Part shown: one piece after another, positions 1 to 5,435 of the stretch
Position numbering within the stretch: the first letter of the stretch is position 1
How the letters are laid out: each line of letters opens with the position of its first letter
Origin: Chloroflexota bacterium
GTDB taxonomy: Bacteria; Chloroflexota; Limnocylindria; Limnocylindrales; CSP1-4
DNA: 7,355 nucleotides
Assembly: GCA_021790715.1 (NCBI GenBank)
Contig: JAJYGK010000051.1
Span: 1 to 7,355 of the forward strand
Direction: 5' to 3'
Notes under the pieces: generated by a model
What the model was told of the DNA's origin: nothing
Databases searched by the model: none
What the model saw: the letters and a program-made list of their open reading frames with translations, nothing else
Translations under genes and position numbers: made by a program

Positions 1-1026
1 GGCCGGGGACGCGAGGAGAGCGGGTCGGCGGGCGTCCTGTACCACACCGCCGGCGGGGCCGTGCCGCTGGGATCCGCCGTGCCCGTCGTGGCGACGCTCC
101 TCGACCTGGCGCCGTGGGAGCTGCCGTCGATCTACGCGGCCAGCCCGGCGGCGCGCTTCGGTCATCGGCTGCGGGCCCGGATCCTGCGTGACGCGACGCG
201 GCTGATCGTCTGCTCCGACGCGACGGCCGAATCGGCCCGCCGCCTGCTCCACGTCCGCCCCGAGCGGATCGCCGTCGTGCCCCTCGCGGCGGACGAGGCG
301 TTCGCCCCGGCCGCGGGGCGCGCCGAGCGCGTCGCGGGGCTCCGGGCGCGGCTGGGGCTGCCGCCCCGCTACTTCGTCTTCACCGGCCGGTACGACGCGC
401 GCAAGGACCTCGGCACGCTCTTCCGCGCGCTGGCTGCGCTCCGCGAGGAGGCGCCACCGGCGCCCACCCCGCCCCGCGCCGCCGGCCGGGCCCGGGCGCC
501 CGCCGAGACCGATGCGGGGGAGGGAGCGCGTCGCGCCCAGGCGGCACCGGAGCCGATCCCGTGGCCGCCGGTCGTCGTGCTCGCCGGGGCGCAGGACGTC
601 CCCGAGACGGACGGGCCGGCGCTCGCGCGCGCGGCCGCCAGGCACCGGGTCGAGGACCTCGTGCGCCTCGTGCCGCACCTGTCCCAGGAGGACCTCGCGA
701 CGCTCGAGGCGGGTGCGGCCGCGGCGGTCTTCCCCGCGATCAGCGAGGGGACCGGCCTCGCGGTGATCGAGGCGCTGGCGGTCGGCATCCCCGTCGTGGC
801 CTCGCGCGTCGGGCCGCTGCCCGGGCTCGTCGGCCCCGCCGGCATCATCGTCGAGCCGCGCGACCCGGAACGGCTCACGGCCGCGCTCCGCGCGGCGTGG
901 TCCGGGCACATCCGCGACCAACTGGGACGGGCGGCCCGCCAGCGCGCGAAGGGTCCCCGCCGGACGTGGGTGGACGTCGCGCGGGAAACCCGCGCCGTCT
1001 ACGCGTCCGCGCTCGCCGGCGACTGA
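1..1026 (+). CDS. GT4-type glycosyltransferase, 5'-truncated by window edge
   Basis: The reading frame is open from base 1, so the gene starts upstream; 341 residues are visible. It should transfer a sugar from a nucleotide-sugar donor to a glycan or lipid acceptor at the cytoplasmic face of the membrane. Visible GT-B features are the end of the N-terminal Rossmann domain (VPVVATLLDLAP, about residues 27-38, then ILRDATRLIVCSDATAES), the interdomain segment RIAVVPLAADEAFAP, the start of the donor-binding domain (RYFVFTGRYDARKDL) and the EX7E motif SEGTGLAVIEA (Glu249 and Glu257 of the visible part) followed by GIPVVAS. A Pro/Ala-rich insert of about 40 residues (bases 445-567) lies between the first two strands of the C-terminal domain, where relatives usually run straight on. 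The methyltransferase gene follows after 22 nt on the same strand. The family call is firm; the substrate cannot be told. Confidence 0.88.
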   Translation, partial: GRGREESGSAGVLYHTAGGAVPLGSAVPVVATLLDLAPWELPSIYAASPAARFGHRLRARILRDATRLIVCSDATAESARRLLHVRPERIAVVPLAADEAFAPAAGRAERVAGLRARLGLPPRYFVFTGRYDARKDLGTLFRALAALREEAPPAPTPPRAAGRARAPAETDAGEGARRAQAAPEPIPWPPVVVLAGAQDVPETDGPALARAAARHRVEDLVRLVPHLSQEDLATLEAGAAAAVFPAISEGTGLAVIEALAVGIPVVASRVGPLPGLVGPAGIIVEPRDPERLTAALRAAWSGHIRDQLGRAARQRAKGPRRTWVDVARETRAVYASALAGD

Positions 1027-1048
1027 CCGGCCGCACCGGAACGCGGGG

Positions 1049-1726
1049 ATGCCCGATTCGCGCCGCGCGTTCGTCGTCCGGCATGCGCCGCTCCGCCCCG
1101 TCCCGGGCCTCGAGGCGATCCGCCTGCACCTGGCAGACGACGTCCTGGCCGTCTGGCGCGCCGCGCAACTCGAGACCGGCGATCCCGACGCGGCGCTGCC
1201 GTACTGGGCGGTCGCCTGGGGAGGCGGCCTCGCCATCTCGCGGCACGTGCTCGAGCACCCGGAGATGGTGGCCGGCCGGCGCGTCTTCGACCTCGCCTCC
1301 GGGTCCGGGCTGTGCGCGATCGCGGCCATGGGCGCCGGCGCGTCGGTCGCGGTCGCAGCCGACATCGATCCCTTCGCGGTCGCCGCGATCGGCCTGAACG
1401 CCCGCGCGAACCGATGCCGCGTCCAGGTCGTGGGGCGCGACGTGCTCGACGACGACCCGCCGGACACGGACGTGATCCTGGCCGGCGATTGCTGGTACGA
1501 GGGGGATCTCGCCCGACGCGTGCTTCCCTGGCTGCAGCGGGCGCTGGCGCGGGGGCTCGACGTGCTCGTCGGCGACCCGGGCCGGCCGTACCTGCCGACG
1601 GCGGATCTCGTGGAGCTGGCCACCTACGACGTGCGGACGACGAGCGATCTCGAGGATCTCCAGCGGCGCCGGGGCCGCGTCTACCGCCTCCGCGCCGGGG
1701 CGACCGCCACGGCGATGACCCCGTAG
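1049..1726 (+). CDS. Class I protein-lysine methyltransferase, ETFB-KMT/METTL20-like
   Basis: This 225-residue protein is predicted to be a soluble, SAM-dependent seven-beta-strand methyltransferase. SAM-binding motif I is DLASGSG (residues 81-87), and the acidic residue ending strand 2 lies in AADIDPFA (Asp105 or Asp107). The segment PYWAVAWGGG (51-60) and the post-motif-IV sequence DCWY (147-150), a DxxY motif, are typical of the family that includes human METTL20 (ETFBKMT) and METTL21. GDPGRPYLP (175-183) is also typical of the ETFB-KMT branch. Known members methylate lysines of the electron transfer flavoprotein beta subunit, so the substrate here may be EtfB, but no etf gene is in the window and the annotation 'nicotinamide N-methyltransferase-like' is common for these proteins. 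The ATG is the first start after the preceding stop; only a weak purine-rich stretch precedes it. The gene is probably co-transcribed with the glycosyltransferase 22 nt upstream, and ends in a stem-loop. Confidence 0.82.
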   Translation: MPDSRRAFVVRHAPLRPVPGLEAIRLHLADDVLAVWRAAQLETGDPDAALPYWAVAWGGGLAISRHVLEHPEMVAGRRVFDLASGSGLCAIAAMGAGASVAVAADIDPFAVAAIGLNARANRCRVQVVGRDVLDDDPPDTDVILAGDCWYEGDLARRVLPWLQRALARGLDVLVGDPGRPYLPTADLVELATYDVRTTSDLEDLQRRRGRVYRLRAGATATAMTP

Positions 1727-1760
1727 CGGCGGCCCCGATCGCCCCGAGGAGGGCCGTCGC
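1726..1760. terminator. Stem-loop between convergent genes (possible terminator)
   Basis: GCGGCGGCCC (1726-1735) pairs with GGGCCGTCGC (1751-1760), giving ten pairs including one G-U wobble around a 15-nt loop. It begins at the last base of the methyltransferase stop codon and lies in the 72-nt gap before the end of the oppositely oriented DUF3048 gene. There is no T-run on either side, so classical intrinsic termination is unproven. The position favours a shared transcript end. Confidence 0.4.
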
Positions 1761-1798
1761 CTGTGCGACCCGGTCCGCCGGAAGCCCGAGTGCGCCGC

Positions 1799-3109
1799 CT
1801 ACCGGCCCGGAGAGGCCGCCGGGCCGGCCGAGCCCGCCGGAGTGACGGATCCGGCGGGCGACGCTGCCGACGGCACCGGCGACGTGTGCAGCGTGACGCT
1901 CGTCCCCACCGGGACCACCTGGATCGCGACCTGCCCGCGCACCAGCCGGATCGGCGATCCGGCCTGCGGCCCGGTGCGGTACGTGAAGAGCAGCGGCGCC
2001 CCGTTCGAGGCCTTGCTCCACGTCGCCTCGATCGCGATGCCGTCACGCAGCACCAGCGCGCTCCCGCTCCCCGTGTAGCCGATCTCGAGCCGCTCCTTGG
2101 CCTGGTTCGTCGGCTCGGTCGGCGTGTTGAGCAGCGGCCCGGACCGCACGTACATCACGACGACGTCGTACGGGGCCACCCGCGTCCCGGTGCCGGCGTC
2201 CACCTGCGCGGCGCCGTCGACCGATCGCAGGTACCGGTCCGTGGGTGGGTCGTAGGTGTAGGCGATGACGCCGGCGGGGTACGGCACCACGAGCGAGCCC
2301 GACGTGGGCCGGTCCGCGAGCGGCGCCGGATCGCCGAACGTCCAGGCCGTGGCCGGAGCGGCCGGCACGCCGAGCCGGGCGGCCAGGGCGTCGAGCTGCG
2401 TGGTGCTGGAGTACACGTTGTGGGGCGCGACCCGGGCCGAGATGCGCGGCATGTAGGTCGGGTAGACATACTGGTCGCCGTCCCAGACGAGCTGGCCGTT
2501 CAGCTGGCGCAGCTCCGCGAGCGCGTTGGGTGCGCCGCCGACGTGCACGTACAGGGGATGCCACTGCGCCGCCCAGCCGACGAAGTACAGGCGGCTGCTG
2601 CGGATGGGTCCGATGGCCGGCGCGGGCCGGCTCTGGTAGATCGCCATGTAGCGCGGGATGCCCCCCTCGGCGGGCGCCTGGATGAGGACGTCCGCCTCGG
2701 CGAGACCGGACTGCGGCCGGGCGGCCGGCGCGTCGTCGATCATCACGGCCACGGCGGGACGCGCGGCGGCCGCGGCGGTCTCGAGGACGCCGTCGGTGGG
2801 CGCCTCGACGAGCGGGACCGGGGTTGGCGTCGGCGACGGGGCCGGCGTGGGGGCCGGCGTGGCTGCGCTGGTCGGTGCGGCGGGTGTCTGCGTGAGCCCG
2901 GACGCGGGCGCCGGCGTGATCGGCGTGCCGGAACAGCTGTTGAGCAGCAGGAGGGCGACGAGGAGGGCCGCGATGGCGGCCACGAGCTGGGCGCGGCCGG
3001 CCGGGGTGGACAGGGTGCGCCGAATGCGCCGCGCCGCGCGGCGTTCGAGGACGACGAGGCGGGCGGCCCAGGGGCGATCGGCGGCATACCCCCGCATCGG
3101 CGCGACCAT
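1799..3109 (-). CDS. Membrane-anchored DUF3048 (YerB-family) protein
   Basis: This 436-residue protein starts at the ATG at 3109. A basic segment (RRAARRIRR) precedes a hydrophobic stretch (about residues 42-56, LVAAIAALLVALLLL) ending in NSC. The Cys could be a lipobox with an atypical Asn at -2, but a signal-anchor helix fits the long N-terminus better. A Thr/Pro/Ala-rich linker (70-100) follows. The first DUF3048 domain (about 117-245) carries VAVMIDDAPAARPQSGL, QAPAEGGIPRYMAIY, IGPIRSSRLYFV and YVHVGGAP; the C-terminal domain (about 270-405) carries YDVVVMYVRSG. It closes with a Ser/Ala/Pro tail. DUF3048 proteins are extracytoplasmic and of unknown function (Bacillus YerB is the usual reference). 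Other starts, an ATG at 3118 and a GTG at 3211, remain possible; 3109 is chosen because a TAGCAT box lies exactly 7 nt before it. The family call is strong, the start moderate. Confidence 0.85.
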   Translation of the reverse strand: MVAPMRGYAADRPWAARLVVLERRAARRIRRTLSTPAGRAQLVAAIAALLVALLLLNSCSGTPITPAPASGLTQTPAAPTSAATPAPTPAPSPTPTPVPLVEAPTDGVLETAAAAARPAVAVMIDDAPAARPQSGLAEADVLIQAPAEGGIPRYMAIYQSRPAPAIGPIRSSRLYFVGWAAQWHPLYVHVGGAPNALAELRQLNGQLVWDGDQYVYPTYMPRISARVAPHNVYSSTTQLDALAARLGVPAAPATAWTFGDPAPLADRPTSGSLVVPYPAGVIAYTYDPPTDRYLRSVDGAAQVDAGTGTRVAPYDVVVMYVRSGPLLNTPTEPTNQAKERLEIGYTGSGSALVLRDGIAIEATWSKASNGAPLLFTYRTGPQAGSPIRLVRGQVAIQVVPVGTSVTLHTSPVPSAASPAGSVTPAGSAGPAASPGR

Positions 3110-3116
3110 CGCCGGC

Positions 3117-3122
3117 ATGCTA
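3117..3122 (-). promoter_or_regulatory. Candidate -10 box TAGCAT for a leaderless DUF3048 transcript
   Basis: On the minus strand TAGCAT is followed by seven bases and then ATG (3109). A start point 7 nt beyond the box would fall on or next to the A of the start codon. No convincing -35 hexamer or Shine-Dalgarno sequence is seen. The TANNNT-7 nt-start arrangement recurs at the acetyltransferase gene in this window and is known for leaderless mRNAs in actinobacteria and Deinococcus. Confidence 0.4.
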
Positions 3123-3265
3123 CCAGCCGGCACCGCGCGCCGGACGGCTGTCGCCACGCTGCGGGCACTCGCGTGCGGCGAACGGCTGCGCGGCCCGGAC
3201 GGAGCCGCCACGTCCCGGATGGCGCACGCGGCGCGTCACGAGGCGTGCGGCCGGATGGCGTTCCG

Positions 3266-3281
3266 CCCCGGCGTGCCGGGG
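3266..3281. repeat. 16-bp palindrome CCCCGGC-GT-GCCGGGG in the divergent intergenic region
   Basis: Seven-base arms with a 2-nt centre form a perfect inverted repeat. It sits in the 238-nt region between the divergent DUF3048 and repeat-protein genes and overlaps the place where a -35 element for the plus-strand gene would be. It could be an operator or a small hairpin. In DNA this rich in G and C, chance is a real alternative. Apart from this and the promoter-like boxes, the intergenic region shows no RNA gene or other structure. Confidence 0.3.
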
Positions 3282-3295
3282 ATCGCGGGCCTCGC

Positions 3296-3301
3296 TAGGC
3301 T
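3296..3301 (+). promoter_or_regulatory. Weak candidate -10 box TAGGCT for the repeat-protein gene
   Basis: TAGGCT fits TANNNT. With a 17-nt spacer the upstream hexamer is GTGCCG, a poor -35 that lies inside the 3266-3281 palindrome. The predicted start point, near 3308, leaves a leader of about 40 nt containing the Shine-Dalgarno sequence. Confidence 0.25.
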
Positions 3302-3336
3302 GTGCGCGGAAGCGGGCACGGCGCGTGGTGCACTGC

Positions 3337-3341
3337 GGAGG
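3337..3341 (+). promoter_or_regulatory. Ribosome binding site GGAGG fixing the repeat-protein start
   Basis: GGAGG lies 6 nt before the ATG at 3348. The reading frame stays open far upstream, antisense to the DUF3048 gene, so this site is the main reason for starting the protein here. Confidence 0.65.
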
Positions 3342-3347
3342 GACGTC

Positions 3348-3866
3348 ATGGACGAGCGGGTGACGGGTGCGGATACCGCCGGACCGGGGGAGCCGCACGA
3401 CGGTTCGGATGCCGCCGGAGTGGGCGCAGCGGGAACAGAAGCTCCGGCTGACGCGTCGGGTGCCGCCGCGTGGTCGCGGGCGATCGGGCGCGTGGAGGCG
3501 CGCGAGGTCGACATCCGCTTCGGCGCGGTCGGGATGGCCCGCGGCGACACGGTGTCGATCGGCCAGGCCGCCGTCGGGCTCGTCGCCGCCGACGCGGTCA
3601 CCGTGCAGCAGTCGTCATCCCGGGTCGTCCTCGCCCGGGAGGTCGCCCGGCTCGAGATGTCGGCCGCCGCGACCGTCGCGGCGAACCACGTCGACGTCGG
3701 GCGGGGGGCCGCGGTCGCCGTCCTCCTCGCGCGGCACGTCGAGGGCGAGGTCCGGCCGCTGCTCGACTGGCGCGGGGCGGTCGCGTTCGGCGCCGCGTTC
3801 GCGGTCGCCATGTCGTTCCTCGCGCCGGTCCGGCGCTCGCGCGCCGGACGCCGGGGGCGCCGCTGA
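3348..3866 (+). CDS. Tail-anchored protein with five 15-16-residue repeats, function unknown
   Basis: This 172-residue protein is not one I can assign to a named family. Residues 1-42 are acidic, Gly/Ala-rich and probably disordered. Residues 55-131 form five consecutive 15-16-residue units, each ending in a small-hydrophobic stretch and a Val: 55-69, 70-84, 85-99, 100-115 and 116-131. For example SIGQAAVGLVAADAV is followed by TVQQSSSRVVLAREV. The pattern of alternating Val/Ile with Gly/Ala turns suggests short beta-helix rungs, as in bactofilins or other polymer-forming proteins, but no bactofilin signature is seen. A membrane helix follows (about 143-159, WRGAVAFGAAFAVAMSFLAP) and then an Arg-rich tail (RRSRAGRRGRR). 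There is no N-terminal signal peptide, so C-terminal insertion is likely; the topology is not certain. It is transcribed divergently from the DUF3048 gene, and its end converges on the regulator gene 69 nt away. Confidence 0.72.
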   Translation: MDERVTGADTAGPGEPHDGSDAAGVGAAGTEAPADASGAAAWSRAIGRVEAREVDIRFGAVGMARGDTVSIGQAAVGLVAADAVTVQQSSSRVVLAREVARLEMSAAATVAANHVDVGRGAAVAVLLARHVEGEVRPLLDWRGAVAFGAAFAVAMSFLAPVRRSRAGRRGRR

Positions 3867-3894
3867 GACGGCCGATCCGCACGCGCGGTCCGGC

Positions 3895-3920
3895 GACCGG
3901 TGCCGCGGCCGGTCCGGCCG
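3895..3920. terminator. Weak GC-rich dyads between convergent genes
   Basis: The 69-nt gap between the repeat-protein gene and the regulator gene contains GACCGG (3895-3900) pairing with CCGGTC (3909-3914), and an overlapping CGGCC/GGCCG hairpin (3906-3920). The two are mutually exclusive, short and lack a T-run. They may serve as a transcript end for either gene, but the evidence is thin. Confidence 0.2.
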
Positions 3921-3935
3921 GGCTGTCCGTGCGAC

Positions 3936-4415
3936 CTAGCGCTCCTCGGCGGCGCACCGGTCGCACAGCCCGTAGAAGTCGAGCACGTGCGACGTGGCGG
4001 AGAAGCCCTCGATCGCGGGCGAGCCCGAGATGAGGCACGGTGATACGGGGCGCACGCTGCCGCACCTGAGGCAGATCGCGTGCTCGTGGTGCCCCGTCCC
4101 GCAGTACGCGTAGCCCACGGCTCCCGAGCTGAGCGTCGCCCGCTTGACGCGCCCGGCCATGTGGAGGCGCTCCAGGGTCCGGTACACCGTCGCCAGGCTG
4201 GTCGCCGGCGCGATGGCTCTCGCCTCCCGCAGCAGGTCCTCGGGCGTGCGCAACCGGTTCGAGGCGAGCATCACCTCGACGATCGCCCGCCGCGGTGCGG
4301 TCACGGATGGACCCAGCGCCGCGAGCGCCTCCTCGACGTCGCGATCGCGGACGTCGTGGTCGCGCTCGTCGGCCGGCGCGGCCTCGACGGGCGTCACGCC
4401 ATCTGCTCGCAGCAT
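3936..4415 (-). CDS. Fur/Zur-family metal-responsive repressor
   Basis: This 159-residue protein has the usual length and layout of a ferric/zinc uptake regulator. The winged-helix DNA-binding domain covers about residues 30-100 (TAPRRAIVEVML, RTPEDLL, SLATVYRTLERLHMAGRV), including the diagnostic TVYRTLE recognition helix. The dimerisation domain carries HHEHAICLRCG, with His109, His110, His112, Cys115 and Cys118, then His143 and a closing CDRC (Cys151, Cys154). Cys115, Cys118, Cys151 and Cys154 match the four-cysteine structural zinc site. Cys127 is extra. The acidic residue usually found after the first CxxC is not obvious. The ATG is set by a strong GGAGGGAGG upstream; the frame stays open much further upstream but that part overlaps the transporter and has no domain content. 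It overlaps the transporter gene by 22 nt, implying translational coupling and autoregulation. The metal (Zn, Ni, Fe or Mn) cannot be settled from sequence; Zn is favoured by the operator. Confidence 0.9.
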   Translation of the reverse strand: MLRADGVTPVEAAPADERDHDVRDRDVEEALAALGPSVTAPRRAIVEVMLASNRLRTPEDLLREARAIAPATSLATVYRTLERLHMAGRVKRATLSSGAVGYAYCGTGHHEHAICLRCGSVRPVSPCLISGSPAIEGFSATSHVLDFYGLCDRCAAEER

Positions 4416-5332
4416 CGTCCTCCCTCCGGCATGCGCTGGGGCAGGCGTCGCACGGCGCGCACGAAGCTGCCGGCGGCGATTCCCGCCACGATGATCGCGA
4501 CCAGGATGAGCCCGGCGTTGATGCTGTCGAGGTTCGGGATCGCGATGCCGGTGGGGATGCCGCGGTCGAGCGTGCCGGCGATGCCGGGGAGGGCCAGCGA
4601 GATGAAGCCCCAGGCCGCGAACAGCGCGCCGCCGTAGAGCAGCGTGTTGCCGGCGACCGCCCGCGAGACGTACGTCATCGCCCGCTCGCCGTAGCCGCGC
4701 CGGCGCATCCACGCGCCGATGGCGGCACCCGCCGACGCCTGCACGAGCATGGTTCCGACACCGAACAGGAGGCCGGGCAGGAACGCGACGGCGGCATTCG
4801 GCATCGCCGGCGCAAGGACGGTGTAGATGATGATCGCGAACGCGCCCGTGCCCCAGCCGGCCACGAAGCCGTGGATGAGCGTCATGCGCAGCGGGATGGG
4901 CTGGTCCGAATCCGGCCGGACCATGCCGTCCGTGCCGTCCTGCGGATGGAGGCGGAACGCGCGGTGCAGCAGCTGCTCGAACCATTCGGTGAGGTGCAGC
5001 TCGCGACCGAGCCGCAGGATGTACGCGCCGGAGGCCGCCATCACGATCCCGACCAGCAGGTCGATGGCCGCGTTCAGCTCGCCACTGGCGAGGATCGGCG
5101 CGAGGGCGAGGTAGGCGAGCTCGGATGCGATCGCACGCTGCAGGGTGAACGCGGCGGAGAAGAGGAGCCCGGCCTTCAGCCCGCGACGGCCGGACGCGGC
5201 GCCGATCGCGTAGCTCACGGTGATCGGCCACGTGTGTTCGTCGGGCGTGATGCCGTGGAGGATGCCGAGCAGGAGCGCCGTCACGAGCACGGGGACGACG
5301 CCTGCGGGGTGGGTCACGAGGAGATCCGGCAT
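4394..5332 (-). CDS. Polytopic membrane protein with HX4DEH motif, candidate divalent-metal transporter
   Basis: This 312-residue inner-membrane protein has about seven hydrophobic segments (roughly 11-27, 52-80, 86-104, 151-174, 180-207, 225-250 and 272-292). The first helix ends in GILHGITPDEHTW: His26, Asp31 and His33 form an HX4DXH motif that recalls the metal-binding HX4DH of NiCoT/HupN Ni/Co permeases and the first-helix motifs of NicO/UreH-like proteins, but with one extra residue. A second conserved-looking region is LIHGFVAGWGTGAF (152-165). A cytoplasm-or-periplasm loop at 105-150 holds further His residues, and the C-terminus ends GGRCCEQMA. The Fur/Zur regulator gene overlaps its 3' end by 22 nt and a metalloregulator-like box covers its predicted transcription start. 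I infer metal transport (Zn, Ni or Co; direction unknown). The ATG at 5332 is chosen because the promoter and operator lie immediately upstream; no good Shine-Dalgarno sequence is seen. Confidence 0.75.
   Translation of the reverse strand: MPDLLVTHPAGVVPVLVTALLLGILHGITPDEHTWPITVSYAIGAASGRRGLKAGLLFSAAFTLQRAIASELAYLALAPILASGELNAAIDLLVGIVMAASGAYILRLGRELHLTEWFEQLLHRAFRLHPQDGTDGMVRPDSDQPIPLRMTLIHGFVAGWGTGAFAIIIYTVLAPAMPNAAVAFLPGLLFGVGTMLVQASAGAAIGAWMRRRGYGERAMTYVSRAVAGNTLLYGGALFAAWGFISLALPGIAGTLDRGIPTGIAIPNLDSINAGLILVAIIVAGIAAGSFVRAVRRLPQRMPEGGRCCEQMA
4419..4427 (-). promoter_or_regulatory. Strong ribosome binding site GGAGGGAGG of the regulator gene
   Basis: It lies inside the 3' end of the transporter coding region. 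Of its two overlapping GGAGG cores, the upstream one is 7 nt and the downstream one 3 nt before the ATG at 4415. It sets the regulator's start and implies that the repressor is translated efficiently from the transporter transcript. Confidence 0.7.
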
Positions 5333-5333
5333 A

Positions 5334-5374
5334 CCGATTGCACCAGATTGAGAATGAGTCGCATTTGCAATCGG
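5334..5374. repeat. 9-bp inverted repeat flanking the operator
   Basis: CCGATTGCA (5334-5342) and TGCAATCGG (5366-5374) are perfect inverted copies separated by 23 nt. The right arm overlaps the end of the Zur-like box and the predicted start point; the left arm ends just upstream of the transporter ATG. They could form an mRNA leader hairpin that holds the ribosome site, or be a second binding-site pair. Confidence 0.45.
5349..5369. promoter_or_regulatory. Zur/Fur-like operator over the transporter start point
   Basis: The 21-bp site reads TGAGAATG-AGTCG-CATTTGCA on the plus strand: an imperfect dyad with core AATG-N5-CATT and outer TG...CA. It agrees at 16 of 21 positions with the actinobacterial-type Zur box as I remember it (TGAAAATG-ATTAT-CATTTTCA). 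It starts at the predicted +1 of the transporter operon, directly downstream of the -10 box, where bound repressor would block initiation. The family regulator is encoded in the same operon. Confidence 0.6.
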
Positions 5375-5375
5375 G

Positions 5376-5404
5376 ATGATGGCACGCCTGCATCGCTTCG
5401 TCAA
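5376..5404 (-). promoter_or_regulatory. Sigma70-type promoter of the transporter-regulator operon
   Basis: On the minus strand, TTGACG (5404-5399) is followed by exactly 17 nt and CATCAT (5381-5376). The first hexamer matches 5 of 6 and the second 4 of 6 consensus bases. The predicted start point is near 5369, giving a leader of about 37 nt. It is the best-formed promoter in the window. Confidence 0.6.
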
Positions 5405-5435
5405 GCCCCCACCGGCCACCCGGCCCCGCGGGATC

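Noticed and set aside
999..2021. Minus-strand open frame of 340 codons across the methyltransferase
   Set aside because: It is Arg/Pro/Gly-rich with no motif and also overlaps the DUF3048 gene in another frame.
1763..3298. Plus-strand open frame of 511 codons
   Set aside because: It is antisense to the DUF3048 gene, is extremely Arg/Gly-rich and has no domain-like sequence; the opposite strand has a clear family match.
2658..3347. Upstream extension of the repeat-protein frame
   Set aside because: It overlaps the DUF3048 gene antisense and is low-complexity Ala/Gly/Arg; the ATG at 3348 has a proper GGAGG site.
3110..3347. Possible tRNA or small RNA in the divergent gap
   Set aside because: No cloverleaf-like arms, TTC loop or anticodon arrangement could be found; only one palindrome and promoter-like boxes.
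5333..5369. Metal or cobalamin riboswitch ahead of the transporter
   Set aside because: The predicted leader is only about 37 nt, too short for known metal riboswitches, and no B12-box-like sequence is present.
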